Shown: positions 42,601 through 47,776 of the stretch, piece after piece
How the letters are laid out: every line of letters begins with the position of its first letter
Numbering within the stretch: position 1 is the first letter of the stretch
Assembly (NCBI GenBank): GCA_037783415.1
Contig: JAZGTN010000196.1
Location: forward strand, 930,001-994,000
Source: Leptasterias polaris
Lineage: Eukaryota > Echinodermata > Asteroidea > Forcipulatida > Asteriidae
Direction of reading: 5' to 3'
DNA length: 64,000 nt
Translations under genes and position numbers: made by a program
The notes under the pieces: generated by a model
Databases searched by the model: none
The model's input: the letters and a program-made list of their open reading frames with translations, nothing else
Told to the model about the DNA's origin: nothing

Positions 42601-45183
42601 GAGGGCAATACTTCACAGAAAAAACGGTTCTAGTATGAACTTCAAGATCTGCAGTAAGCTTAGAGACTAAAATTAAACAGTTTTGTTTGTTATCCTTTCT
42701 AATCCTGTATAATACCTTTAACCTCAATAGGTCTTTGGATTCACAACAAAAAAGCAAGATTACAAAAATCAATAAATCTTATTTTAACTATTTTCAAACA
42801 TTGAGCTTTAGACTCAAGAAATCAAATCTAATTGTTTTACTCATTTTTCAAAAACATCATCTCAAGTAAACATATATTTCCAAGGGAAGTTTTCCACCAA
42901 AACCATCTTCCTACCATATAAGTTGTAAATCTGTGATTGTTTATATTGTTTTCACTCTTACTACTAGCCTAATGTTGTGCTCACCCTTCAGAGTATATAA
43001 AAGGTACTAGGCCTTAAAATTACTGTTTTAATATTAATGGCTGCTTTGAATCGAACTATATGTGAGACCCTGATTTAAAGCAAATCATGTGTATACGGAA
43101 ATCACTGCAGTAAAAATTGAGACAATATTAAGTTTATAAATAGTGGATTTCTTTATGTCCGTTCATGACCAACCATGCATAATACCTTTAAGTTATTATA
43201 TAAAAGGTTAACAATAAATTCCAGAATTTAATAGCTCCTAACAAATTATCAATGGTGGTTGTTTTACACACGACTGACCATGAAGGAAGGATCTTTTTCC
43301 TTCCTCTATAATAATGCTCCACAACAATGGGTTACATTGGAGGATTTTGAGCATTGTTTGCTTTGCTGGCCCTGAAAGTTGCATTAAACTACATGTAAGT
43401 ACATTGTTGGATGTGCTGAGGTACGAATGTGCCTCAGTGTGCGGTTTGACACCCGCGCATGGAGTATTTTCTCTACACATGTCTATCTCGTTTCGACATA
43501 ATAGTCGAAACGGCAGAAGCGGAACTGACAAGTCAGCTACGCGATAACTGCTACACACACACAAGTACAATAATAGTGGATATAGGCCTGCAGCAAGCAT
43601 GGCATATATCTCAATGGCATATATCTCAATGGCGTTTTAATCTGTGGAAGGACAAATAATCTTACTTCTCAACTTTAAATCAAAGAGCGGTGAGAGATAT
43701 CATGAAGATCACCATTGATTGAGAGCACCAAGATTAAGTTTGTGAAAATCTAGGACTTTTACTTGATAAATGTTGGCCCCAAACAACCATATCTGTCATA
43801 CTGGAAGTTTATTCCTTCCACAGGCACAACCAGCCAACTAGGCCTACCGAAATGTTACTTCCTGTTTGCAGGCTAATCTATCTTACTTTATTATTACAGT
43901 GTTAGACAGTAAAGTTAATCCACTGCTTCCACTGCCCCATCCTATTCCTATGGTCAAAGGAATTGTTATTATTTTAAGGTTTCCTTATACAAACAATGAC
44001 TTCATACTTGGTTCAAATAAACATGTCAGTCGTCAATAAAACTGAATCAGCATCAATCTTCACATAACTGGATGTCGTTTCATGACAGCTACTGACAAAT
44101 ACAAGCATCGCTTTCCACATTGATGAGTCAAATTTCAGCGCAAACTGTATCTGGTTTCTATCAAGGTGCATTTTATTTATTGCAGGTATGCTGTTTTGAC
44201 AAACTGTTGGCAACCTCCCCTCAGTAAATCAAACAGCCGACATCTAAAATGAGCATCCGGTCCAATGAATCTTTCTTCTCGCGAAGAAACCTTAGAAGGG
44301 TACAGTTTTTATTTACCACAGGTGCAGATGTGGGCGTGAACTTAGTTGACCGTAACATCAAATTACAAATTTCAGTTGTTTACAGCAAAACATTCTCTCA
44401 GAAAGGCATGTGATCATTTGCATTTAGTACAAAAGCAGAAGAAATATATTTAGTTTTGCTCTGTCCGATTTTGTTTTGTTTGTGCTTTCTTCTTCTAAGT
44501 TGTCTTTCAATATATAACACAGGTTTTTGTTTAGACAAATAATGTGCTTTCTTCTTCGGAGTTGTCTTTTAATATACAAGTTTTTGTTTATACAATTTCA
44601 GCTTCCGATGGATCCGAGTTCGAATTTACAAGAGTGAACAGTAGTTTTGCACTTGCAACTGATATTAAGTCTCGGTGGAATCAATTTAAAGTTTATCAAT
44701 AATTTAATTCAAATGTTGGCGATTGTTGAAGGAATATGAAGAAATTGGGTTCTGCAAAATAGTGTGGAACGTGGCAATTGTATGTTTTCATAATCCGTAA
44801 AAAGTACCCAACCGTGAGCACATGGCAGGGGAGCGGAAGAACCTGTTTTATGCCCCCCAAAAAAAAAAAATTAAAAAAAAATAAAAAAAATTATAATAAA
44901 ATCTGGTAACTCCACTGACCACTTCGCTGTTCTTGGTATTAATATATGTTTCCTTATATTCTTTGGGCCTACCTTGATACCAAGTCCCAGGAATGTAATA
45001 TTCTGGATCTCCCTGGATGTTAATGGACAGCGCAACCTCTCCCCTCTCATCAGCGAGGTCCGTCTCGGCTCCATGGAACCGACAGGGGTAGCTGAACCTG
45101 TACATAGAAGGTTGAGCCGACCCACCACGCAGACAACTACAACAGAAAACCAGCAAGACGCTGATGAAGTTGATGCTTAGCAT
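6485..45183 (-). CDS. RELN: Reelin gene, 5' portion (coding exons 1-23 of a longer gene)
   Basis: Reelin is a large secreted extracellular glycoprotein; in vertebrates it signals through lipoprotein receptors to control neuronal positioning, and its role in invertebrates is less clear. Twenty-three minus-strand exons were found by residue-level similarity to the reelin order of modules, and each has an AG acceptor and GT donor. Joined, they give 3,909 nt in one open frame (1,303 codons), against about 3,460 residues for vertebrate reelin. Order: signal peptide, reeler domain (exons 1-3), unique N-terminal region (exons 4-8), repeat 1 (exons 8-16) with EGF across exons 13-14, repeat 2 (exons 16-22) with EGF across exons 19-20, start of repeat 3 (exons 22-23). 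Asp-box, WALD and RFRWxQ signatures recur as expected. The 3' exons are outside the window. Exact borders are inferred from consensus and phase, not from transcripts. Confidence 0.95.
6783..6942 (-). CDS. RELN: Reelin exon 22: end of repeat 2, start of repeat 3
   Basis: Encodes [20 protein letters not shown] followed by [20 protein letters not shown]. Vertebrate reelin has [25 protein letters not shown]. Acceptor CATCCCAG, donor GTAGGT, phase 0 out. Confidence 0.95.
7150..7300 (-). repeat. tRNA-related SINE, family B
   Basis: The minus strand reads CTAGATAGCTCAGTTGGTAG (A-box-like), then GGTTCAAATCC (B box), a tail with TTGTTCAACC, and ends CTTGTGGTTTGTTAC. Relatives lie at 10441-10795 and 63600-63725. 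A SINE head, not a tRNA gene, because the same tail follows each copy. Confidence 0.75.
7583..8555 (-). mobile_element. TTAA-flanked DNA transposon with THAP-like exon (Kolobok-type?)
   Basis: Flanked on both sides by TTAA (7579-7582, 8556-8559), with termini AGGCACCTGG and CCAGGTGCCT. The minus strand holds a THAP-like coding segment (8040-8296). TTAA target plus a THAP module is the known combination of Kolobok transposons; piggyBac shares the TTAA but not THAP. At 973 bp it is too short for a transposase, so it is a deletion derivative. Confidence 0.7.
8060..8296 (-). pseudogene. THAP-like zinc-finger exon remnant
   Basis: The minus strand encodes [20 protein letters not shown] followed by [26 protein letters not shown]. 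The pattern GC...HxFPxDPxxR...W...LCSEH is the C2CH THAP DNA-binding fold. The first Cys and the usual Trp after the DP motif are missing, so it is probably dead. A GT donor-like site follows the CSEHL segment, as if a further exon was deleted. Confidence 0.6.
8675..8886 (-). CDS. RELN: Reelin exon 21: repeat 2 second Asp-box
   Basis: Encodes [25 protein letters not shown], then [42 protein letters not shown] is the vertebrate match. The Asp-box SNDGGITW is intact. Acceptor TTTATAG, donor GTAAGT, phase 2 out. Confidence 0.96.
9235..9620 (-). repeat. Two tRNA-related SINE copies, family C
   Basis: Copies at about 9235-9385 and 9470-9620. The minus strand shows GGTGGTCTAGTGGTAAGAC (A-box-like), then GTGGGTTCAGGTACCACC (B-box-like) in the first copy. 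Both share CAGTACTTTCCC and CTAGAGGCA. The second copy is more eroded. Confidence 0.6.
9867..10053 (-). CDS. RELN: Reelin exon 20: end of EGF-2, repeat 2 subrepeat B
   Basis: Begins [15 protein letters not shown] (last EGF cysteines), then [20 protein letters not shown] and [16 protein letters not shown]. Vertebrate reelin has [17 protein letters not shown] longer open frame in another register overlaps it and is a shadow. Acceptor CTTTGTAG, donor GTAAGT, phase 0 out. Confidence 0.94.
10190..10910 (-). repeat. tRNA-related SINE family B copies and tails
   Basis: The main copy, 10441-10795, has CTAGATAGCTCAGTTGGTAG at its head (minus strand) and the GGTTCAAATCC B box. The conserved tail (ATTTGAAATAAAAAGCCACATC) occurs at 10378-10440 and again at 10850-10910, and a degenerate piece at 10190-10250. 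The cluster suggests repeated insertion or local duplication. Confidence 0.65.
11394..11531 (-). CDS. RELN: Reelin exon 19: EGF-like module 2, first half
   Basis: Encodes [20 protein letters not shown] followed by [20 protein letters not shown] and IC. This matches [24 protein letters not shown] of vertebrate reelin. Acceptor CTTCTTTCAG, donor GTATGT, phase 2 out, completed by exon 20. Confidence 0.96.
12248..12425 (-). CDS. RELN: Reelin exon 18: repeat 2 Asp-box
   Basis: Encodes [30 protein letters not shown] and [28 protein letters not shown] is an intact Asp-box (vertebrate STNHGLTW). Acceptor CTTTTCAG, donor GTATGT, phase 2 out. Confidence 0.95.
12766..12899 (-). CDS. RELN: Reelin exon 17: repeat 2 subrepeat A
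   Basis: Encodes [20 protein letters not shown], then [18 protein letters not shown]. The RYxETQSxQIGASY block is nearly identical in vertebrate reelin. Acceptor TATGTGTAG, donor GTATGG, phase 1 out. Confidence 0.95.
13256..13610 (+). mobile_element. TTAA-flanked MITE
   Basis: TTAA at 13252-13255 and 13611-13614. The ends are AGGCCCTGTACACG and ATAATACCT. An inverted copy of nearly the whole element lies at 52722-53071, including a GCGCGTGATAA core. No ORF. Confidence 0.8.
13852..14228. mobile_element. Short TIR element (CAGGGCTCGAATTT ends)
   Basis: Inverted ends CAGGGCTCGAATTT...CTGGACC (left) and GGTCCAG...AAATTCGAGCCCTG (right). A related fragment with CAGGGCTCG, ATCCACAAGA and GCAGGGCTTGTAGCTC is at 14969-15035. 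About 0.4 kb with no ORF. The flanking 13806-13850 and 14408-14450 share ATTGATTTAATG and GACGTCA, so an older repeat surrounds it. Confidence 0.55.
14648..14884 (-). CDS. RELN: Reelin exon 16: end of repeat 1, start of repeat 2
   Basis: Encodes [20 protein letters not shown] followed by [20 protein letters not shown] and [12 protein letters not shown]. The vertebrate counterparts are [33 protein letters not shown] and LGFYLGNVQPYC. The acceptor lies in a G-run and was fixed by phase. Donor GTGAGT, phase 2 out. Confidence 0.93.
15120..15230. repeat. Simple repeat (TTGTTTTG/TTG)n
   Basis: Uninterrupted run of GTTGTTTT and GTT units for about 110 bp, in reelin intron 15. It makes a fake Val/Cys/Phe/Leu-rich ORF. 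Confidence 0.95.
15452..15613 (-). CDS. RELN: Reelin exon 15: repeat 1 subrepeat B with degenerate Asp-box
   Basis: Encodes [28 protein letters not shown] and [16 protein letters not shown], matching FLQFTLRLGSKS, GEGVLLHYS and WKLLEHYSYLSYHEPR of vertebrate reelin. The Asp-box reads TCNNGIEW where vertebrates have SYDNGITW, so the Asp is Asn. The donor is GTAATA, poorer than the others. Confidence 0.9.
15835..16050 (-). repeat. Partial SINE, family A (minus)
   Basis: The minus strand contains TACACTTATCGC, TGCACGTAAAAGAACCCAGT, a degraded spacer, then a GGTTGAGTCC-like B box and CTCGAGCTCTAG. It corresponds to the family seen in full at 25337-25772. Confidence 0.55.
16854..17087 (-). CDS. 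RELN: Reelin exon 14: end of EGF-1 and start of repeat 1 subrepeat B
   Basis: Opens with [11 protein letters not shown], closing the six-cysteine EGF module, then [20 protein letters not shown] and [13 protein letters not shown]. The [13 protein letters not shown] core is identical to vertebrate reelin. Acceptor TGTATTAG, donor GTATTA, phase 2 out. Confidence 0.95.
17185..17450 (+). repeat. Dispersed repeat fragment with CGAGAAAGACTCTGC
   Basis: Contains TTTGCCTACGAGAAAGACT and GGGTCGAAACATCAGGCCAT. Related pieces are at 50095-50225 (plus) and 51290-51365 (minus), so it is an interspersed repeat; class unknown. Confidence 0.45.
17507..17888 (+). mobile_element. TTAA-flanked MITE
   Basis: TTAA at 17503-17506 and 17889-17892, ends AGGTGCTGCATAC and ACTGTGCCT, and a subterminal TTTGGTAAT on both sides. 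The right half is similar to 38510-38768 (AAGTAAGTTTTTAT...CATTAATTTT), which is a truncated relative. No ORF. Confidence 0.75.
18322..18862. mobile_element. MITE with GCCCTGTTCGCATTGGA ends
   Basis: Left AGCCCTGTTCGCATTGGACT and right ATCCAGTGCGAACACGGCT are inverted. Internal repeats TTTAACCGAGC and an inner inverted GTCCAATGCGAACAG at 18390-18407 show subterminal repeats. About 540 bp, no ORF. Target duplication unclear. Confidence 0.6.
18905..19165 (-). repeat. Partial SINE, family A (minus)
   Basis: The minus strand carries CACCGGACTCGAGCTCTGG, GGGTTCGAGTCC (B box) and CTTGACACTTG, then a decayed body. Same family as 25337-25772. Confidence 0.6.
19276..19345 (-). CDS. RELN: Reelin exon 13: EGF-like module 1, first half
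   Basis: A 70-nt exon encoding [20 protein letters not shown] followed by DGC. The four cysteines begin an EGF module completed by exon 14. It was missed as an open frame because of its size. Acceptor TTCCTTAG, donor GTGAGT, phase 2 out. Confidence 0.93.
20600..21240 (+). repeat. Dispersed repeat with expanded 32-bp minisatellite
   Basis: Flanks match 5800-6135. The interior, from about 20820 to 21200, is an array of roughly 30-32-bp units such as ATGGCTACTGGATTGCACAG and ATGGGTACTGGGTTACCCAA, with two unit types (TTGCACAG and TTACCCAAT). It lies in reelin intron 12. Confidence 0.8.
21690..21799 (-). CDS. RELN: Reelin exon 12: repeat 1 before EGF-1
   Basis: Encodes [20 protein letters not shown] then [17 protein letters not shown]. 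Vertebrate reelin has [23 protein letters not shown] and WAIDNVYIG here. Acceptor AATTGTAG, donor GTAAGT, phase 2 in and phase 1 out. Confidence 0.93.
22147..22440 (+). repeat. Partial SINE, family A (plus)
   Basis: Eroded copy: AGCTCTGGTGTTTCTGATCA, GTTTGAGTCC, GTCTTGACACTTGTGTCCTT, GGGCGTAAAGCC and CACAGCACTTTGTAAACC follow the order of the full copies. Confidence 0.65.
22456..22823 (-). CDS. RELN: Reelin exon 11: repeat 1 with first Asp-box
   Basis: The longest exon found (368 nt). Encodes [20 protein letters not shown], then [10 protein letters not shown], then the Asp-box [11 protein letters not shown], then CLPGTCQGS and [12 protein letters not shown]. All are in the order of vertebrate repeat 1 ([30 protein letters not shown]). 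Relative to it there is an extra acidic, Gly-rich insert after GCG ([15 protein letters not shown]). Confidence 0.95.
22855..22915. repeat. Simple repeat (AATCA)n
   Basis: AATCA/AATCAAATC units for about 55 bp immediately upstream of the reelin exon 11 acceptor (intron side). Confidence 0.9.
23786..23901 (-). CDS. RELN: Reelin exon 10: repeat 1, subrepeat A
   Basis: Begins [16 protein letters not shown] and ends [12 protein letters not shown]. Vertebrate reelin has GGICDPGNS and LDTLSYSSYK at the same places. Acceptor TGTTTGCAG, donor GTAAGT, phase 0 out. Confidence 0.92.
24225..24450 (+). repeat. tRNA-related SINE, family D (plus)
   Basis: Head TTGGCTCAGTGGTTTCTTTC (A-box-like) and GATTAGAATCCC (B-box-like), followed by CCTTGGATTGGGTTTTCAGT and TTATTGGTGCTAATTGTGCT. 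An inverted relative is at 31735-31975. Confidence 0.6.
25337..25772 (+). repeat. Full-length tRNA-derived SINE, family A
   Basis: The head resembles a class II (Ser/Leu-type) tRNA: GTCGTGGCCGAGCGGATAAG (A box), long variable arm, GGGTTCGAGTCCCGG (B box). Then a conserved body (GACGTAAAGCCG, AAAGAACCCAGTGCACTTAT, GGCTGCATATTGCGCCACAG) and an (ATT)n tail at 25750-25772. It is transcribed by RNA polymerase III in principle; retrotransposition needs a partner LINE. It lies in reelin intron 9. Confidence 0.9.
25855..26006 (-). CDS. RELN: Reelin exon 9: repeat 1, subrepeat A
   Basis: Encodes [20 protein letters not shown], then [20 protein letters not shown] and a final LG. This aligns with WDVLGAVIGTECGTIESGLS and NLRFYFVMGG of vertebrate reelin. 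Acceptor GTTATAG, donor GTATGA (weak beyond GT), phase 1 out. Confidence 0.92.
26805..26962 (-). CDS. RELN: Reelin exon 8: entry to repeat 1
   Basis: Not a long open frame, but clear by alignment: [16 protein letters not shown] and [11 protein letters not shown] match SCQSDGNSIYFHGNE and FATTRDVDL of vertebrate reelin. Acceptor TTCCTTCAG, donor GTAAGC, phase 0 in and phase 2 out. Confidence 0.92.
27250..29650. repeat. 16-bp-unit minisatellite, about 2.4 kb
   Basis: Tandem units of GGGGTGTCGGACCATA type (16 bp) with variants (GGAACATA, GGAATACA, GGACCACA, GGAACACT). Some 150 units, in reelin intron 7. Because 16 is not a multiple of 3 and units lack stops, open frames of up to 346 codons appear on both strands; these are not genes. 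A signature block recurs about six times (near 27612, 27950, 28170, 28378, 28805, 29108), giving higher-order structure. Confidence 0.97.
29674..29887. mobile_element. TTAA-flanked fold-back MITE
   Basis: TTAA at 29670-29673 and 29888-29891. Long inverted arms (GCATGGAATTA...CTCTAATCCAGTTAC against its inverse) leave a short centre, so the single strand would fold into a hairpin. It lies between the minisatellite and reelin exon 7. Confidence 0.8.
29952..30192 (-). CDS. RELN: Reelin exon 7: unique N-terminal region with WALDNVLI motif
   Basis: Encodes [20 protein letters not shown], then [12 protein letters not shown] and [12 protein letters not shown]. The last two match CWALDNILIINS and GNWLFFPGATVK of vertebrate reelin. 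The acceptor after the (GT)n tract is GCCGCCAG; the donor is GTAGGT in phase 0. A 214-bp MITE and the 2.4-kb minisatellite start just downstream in the intron. Confidence 0.94.
30665..30761 (-). CDS. RELN: Reelin exon 6: unique N-terminal region
   Basis: Encodes [17 protein letters not shown] and WHLIEKIR, aligned with the GSCRFSYSDPSI...WIQLEKIR stretch of vertebrate reelin. Acceptor TCTTTCCAG, donor GTGAGT, phase 2 out. The intron to exon 5 is about 6 kb. Confidence 0.92.
30990..31020. repeat. Simple repeat (CT)n
   Basis: Short CTCTCTCT run in reelin intron 5. Confidence 0.85.
31735..31975 (-). repeat. tRNA-related SINE, family D (minus)
   Basis: The inverse matches 24225-24450: AGCACAATTAGCACCAATAA, ACTGAAAACCCAATCC, GGCAAGGAAATAAACCACTG. 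It lies in reelin intron 5. Confidence 0.6.
32763..32813. other. Perfect 19-bp hairpin
   Basis: GGCACTCCACTGCAAACAA and its exact inverse are separated by an 8-nt loop (CTCTTGAC). It may be a shrunken MITE (the AAAGGCACT start recalls the TTAA family) or a small structured RNA; the sequence alone does not decide. Confidence 0.6.
34176..34215. repeat. Simple repeat (AAAC)n, interrupted
   Basis: Two runs of AAACAAAC separated by CCCCCCTACACC. Confidence 0.85.
34681..34735. repeat. G-run and (GGT)n tract
   Basis: A run of about 11 G followed by GGTGGTGGT units. It is G-quadruplex-prone on the plus strand, which is the template strand for reelin. Confidence 0.9.
35440..35610. repeat. Unclassified dispersed repeat, copy 1
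   Basis: Shares GTGCC(A/T)TTGATGATACA, TTTGGCT(G/A)TAG, CCATT(A/G)CA(A/G)ATTTGTC and GAAA...ATATAG with 39040-39150, also in a reelin intron. The rest of this stretch holds only short, unsupported ORFs. Confidence 0.45.
36810..36958 (-). CDS. RELN: Reelin exon 5: unique N-terminal region
   Basis: Encodes [20 protein letters not shown] and [10 protein letters not shown], corresponding to the [21 protein letters not shown] segment of vertebrate reelin. It has a strong acceptor (CTTGTTTCAG) and a GTGAGT donor, phase 2 in and phase 1 out. Confidence 0.92.
37045..37168. repeat. 41-bp tandem repeat, three copies
   Basis: Starts ATTGATGTCCATACCCACCC at 37045, 37086 and 37127; the units are identical until the last few bases. 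In reelin intron 4. Confidence 0.95.
37555..37627 (-). CDS. RELN: Reelin exon 4: linker and start of the unique N-terminal region
   Basis: Small 73-nt exon encoding [17 protein letters not shown] and YTLW; vertebrate reelin has [13 protein letters not shown] at this place. Acceptor TTGACAG, donor GTGAGT, phase 1 in and phase 2 out. Confidence 0.9.
38510..38770. repeat. Truncated relative of the 17507-17888 MITE
   Basis: Contains ATCTCTGGCCGCAGCC, TTTCTCAGATTCAAATGTTT and AAGTAAGTTTTTATGCTCAT in the order of the 17507 element's right half. A further piece lies at 53215-53325. Confidence 0.55.
38847..38950 (-). CDS. RELN: Reelin exon 3: end of reeler domain
   Basis: Enters in phase 2 (completing the Met of CINFM). 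Encodes [18 protein letters not shown], which matches the end of the vertebrate reeler domain (KDALAQQLCEQG), then a short Pro-rich linker. Ends before a GTTTGT donor in phase 1. Confidence 0.9.
40510..41275. mobile_element. MITE copy interrupted by a TTAA MITE
   Basis: Outer element: left ATTGGTAGAACTGACAAATA, right AATACCTTTAA. Its middle is split at a TTAA by 40615-40982. Outside the insertions, the sequence parallels 41868-42718 (AAACCATGCATAATTTTCAG, GATACAGTTTTCTTGAATAT). Confidence 0.65.
40615..40982 (+). mobile_element. TTAA-flanked MITE nested in another MITE
   Basis: TTAA at 40611-40614 and 40983-40986; ends AGGCACTGTACACG and GTTCAGTGCCT. A truncated copy of the same family is at 60535-60790. 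No ORF. Confidence 0.85.
41361..41607 (-). CDS. RELN: Reelin exon 2: reeler domain core
   Basis: Follows a pyrimidine-rich acceptor (TTATTTCAG) and enters in phase 1. Encodes [20 protein letters not shown] through GSGCINF, the domain's central beta-sandwich with the conserved GTGCVNFM-like end of vertebrate reelin. The donor is GTGAGT, phase 2. Copies of one repeat family lie on both sides of this exon (40510-41275 and 41868-42718). Confidence 0.92.
41868..42718. mobile_element. MITE copy interrupted by a SINE
   Basis: Left end AAGGTAATTTACAGGATTGG, right end TCCTGTATAATACCTTTAA. It is in the same orientation and family as 40510-41275, but its middle contains the SINE 42034-42470. The two copies bracket reelin exon 2. 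Confidence 0.65.
42034..42470 (+). repeat. Full-length tRNA-derived SINE, family A
   Basis: Near-identical to 25337-25772 from GTCGTGGCCGAGCGGATAAG through GCCTTGAGCGTCACTGAGTG to an (ATT)n tail. The A and B boxes are present, with a few changes in the B box (TGTGTTCGAGTCTCGG). Confidence 0.9.
44973..45183 (-). CDS. RELN: Reelin exon 1: signal peptide and start of reeler domain
   Basis: The ATG at 45183 opens a hydrophobic leader ([15 protein letters not shown]) with a likely cleavage after GGSAQ, then the reeler-domain start with YPCRFHGAE. The exon ends with WYQ plus one base (phase 1) before a GTAGGC donor. The start is chosen because it is the first Met and directly precedes a typical signal peptide. 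The frame runs on into the intron, which is not coding. Confidence 0.9.
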
Positions 45184-47470
45184 GGCTGATTGATGTAGAA
45201 ACTTGACTCTTGAAGAGTCCCCACTGTGGGGAAAAATTTCACCCTGTTGGAGCTTGACTTCTGGCCGTGTGGTTAGGACTTACGACCACTACAGAATGAA
45301 ATGGCCGACTTCAAAGATCACACAGTCCTCCGACAATCCATTGTGCGTAAAATTGTGAACACAAATCTAGTTTTTCTATGGCTTACCGGCTCACTGAACC
45401 AAGAGATTTCTCACAAGTAGTCTCCACACGTTTGGAGATTACAAGCACATTCCGTCGGCTTCCTATGATGGTCTGAATTGGCTTGTGTGAGGATAGACTT
45501 CTGAAGTTACAACCAGCACCGATCGCGCTTCACCTCACATCTGAACGCAATCTGTTTGACTCAGTTTAGCGGTGTCTTAACTGTCGATGGTATAACACTA
45601 ACAGTAGGTTCTCCAAATCATTACACACATGATTTATGCATCACTTGGGGCGGTATAAACACAGTCTCTTCAAGGGGAGACTTTTGAGTGCCACTGGCCC
45701 GTATCTGACACCTCTTGATCGGATTCCTGATGACATGTGGCGTGTTGATTAGCTGCAGGGGAGCTAGCTATTACTAATGCCCAACATTTGTATTCTTACA
45801 AAATTGTATTATTTTTATGATTAAATCTTAGGCTGGACGTCAACGGAAGCCTTCCCTTGATCTGGAGCCAATTTCATAATATTTGCTCTCATTTGTTATG
45901 TAATATTTTGCCATAGAGCAAGCTAAATGACAACTATAAAAAGCTCAAGTTGAACGTCGAACATCCAAAAAACATTATATCCGTAAATTCCTGCGGTACT
46001 CTAGTACAGCTCCGACAAAATGAGGTAATAAACCGAATGCGAATAGAAACTGTTTTCTTTCTTTTTCAAGTCAATTAATCAACTACACAACCAATCAGTG
46101 CAAGTAGATGGTTCTTGTTGGGATCCTACCCAACATCGGGGCCCCGTACCCCGCCGGCGCCCCGAGCCTTCGGCCCCCCGTATCCCGCCCCGTGCCTTGG
46201 GCCCCCGTTTCCCACCCGAGCCTTGGGCCCCCACCCCCGATCAACACTGTCGAACCATGTAAAAAGTCCCTCAGTTCTCGGACCTTCCGTTATGTACAAA
46301 TCTAAGAACTGATGCGCCAAGTTTCATTTCGAAAACTCGCTCATTATTTTATACCAGTTCATGTACCAGTCTCCCACAAGTCTGACCATGGTCTGACCGA
46401 TTTTCCGTCTGACCATGGAGGTAGTGTCAAAGCAAAGGAACGGTGATGACCATCCATCACCGTTGCTATTACCCTATGCTTACCCATAGGCCTCGTATAG
46501 TTTTGCCGCTATAGAAATTGTTCACAGGTTCTAGGCGGTGCGTTTGAAACTCACTTCACGCCCCCTTAATCAACAATGTACACCTTAAATATTGCTGACA
46601 AAGGATATTTCGTTAAGACGATTTTACCGACCACGCAGAATGTTTCCATGCCGAGCACCGAGTTATGTCAGAAGTTCCGACATTTAATTTTTGATTTCTT
46701 GGATATCGGTAGTTTTTCCCAAGTGATATCGATAAGACCAACAATCGACACAACAGGGGGTGGGGAACTTTGCCCCCCCCTGTTGCACAAATCCGGAATG
46801 AGATAAATAAATAAATAATGCAAATTAAATAGCCCCGGTCCAAATAATGTCTTTTCCCTCACTTTCCCCCTCCCAATTGAAAATGTCTGGTTTTTACGCT
46901 ACTGTACCCTGCCTAGAGATTTTAATCCAACTTTACACCGACATAATCCGCCGACGATAAACTCAGACTGTAGGCCTAAACTGGTAGTGATACATGATAG
47001 TACAACCATGCATCATGGAGGAAGGAATACCTCCATGGTACAACCATGAAGAAAGGTCCAAGTACTACGCCAATAGACCGTGCGTGCAAGTCTCGCGCCT
47101 GAAGAAACTCCTGCACTTTCACGGGTCCCAATTCGTGCTAGACTTGCAGTCTACTTGCATACACTTCCATCCATAGGTGCATTACAATTTTGGTTCAGCT
47201 GAAAAAATGAATTCTGGTCTTTAGATGTTGGAACACTTTCTCGTGAATAAGTGTTTACTCATAAAAAGCGAGGATGTCCGCCGCGGCCGTGCTCGCGAAA
47301 TACGTTCCATGAAGATTCAACCCTTGGTCTATGATTCAACATAGTCTCATAGTGAGTGCACGACGAGCAATTATTTGAAGTAAATATTACCTCCATGATA
47401 TTACAATAGCCTGAACACCTGACGTCACACATTAAGGCTCGTGAATAACGCCCGATATCGGCCGTGAGCG
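45184..47470. other. Region upstream of reelin, no gene recognised
   Basis: Presumed reelin promoter and 5' UTR. I see no convincing TATA box or initiator on the minus strand. A GC-rich stretch (46135-46235, CCCCGTACCCCGCC and GCCTTGGGCCCCC) is about 1 kb upstream and could be part of a CpG-rich control region; it is not proven. Short ORFs there look like composition effects. Confidence 0.4.
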
Positions 47471-47480
47471 TTTGGCGGGA

Positions 47481-47776
47481 TGCGTAATTTTTTTCCCAGG
47501 ACGAACGTGGGCTATTAACATAAAATGGGCGTGTTTGAACGTAAAATACCCTCACGCATGCGTACTCGTTTTAATGTATTTAATGTCTAAACCTAACCCT
47601 AACCCTAACCCCTTCCCAACCCTATCCCAAAATATTTTATCGGGCAATCAAGACTCAGCAAGCATTTCAACCCACAACTATTACGTCCAAGTACGCATGT
47701 GCAAGGGGAAATGTAAAGTTTACTACGCCCATTTATGTTAAAATACCCACGTTCGTCCTGGAAAAAAAATACGCTG
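47481..47776. mobile_element. MITE with telomere-like repeats inside
   Basis: Inverted ends TTTTTTTCCCAGGACGAACG and GTTCGTCCTGGAAAAAAA, with arms of about 80 bp, imperfect. The centre holds ACCTAACCCTAACCCTAACC at 47591-47610, the animal telomere motif. About 295 bp, no ORF. Confidence 0.75.

Noticed and set aside
46108..46320. Pro/Gly-rich ORFs on both strands
   Set aside because: GC-rich low-complexity sequence gives open frames in several registers; no conserved motif.
47590..47610. True telomere or chromosome end
   Set aside because: Only about three units inside an inverted-repeat element, with normal sequence on both sides.
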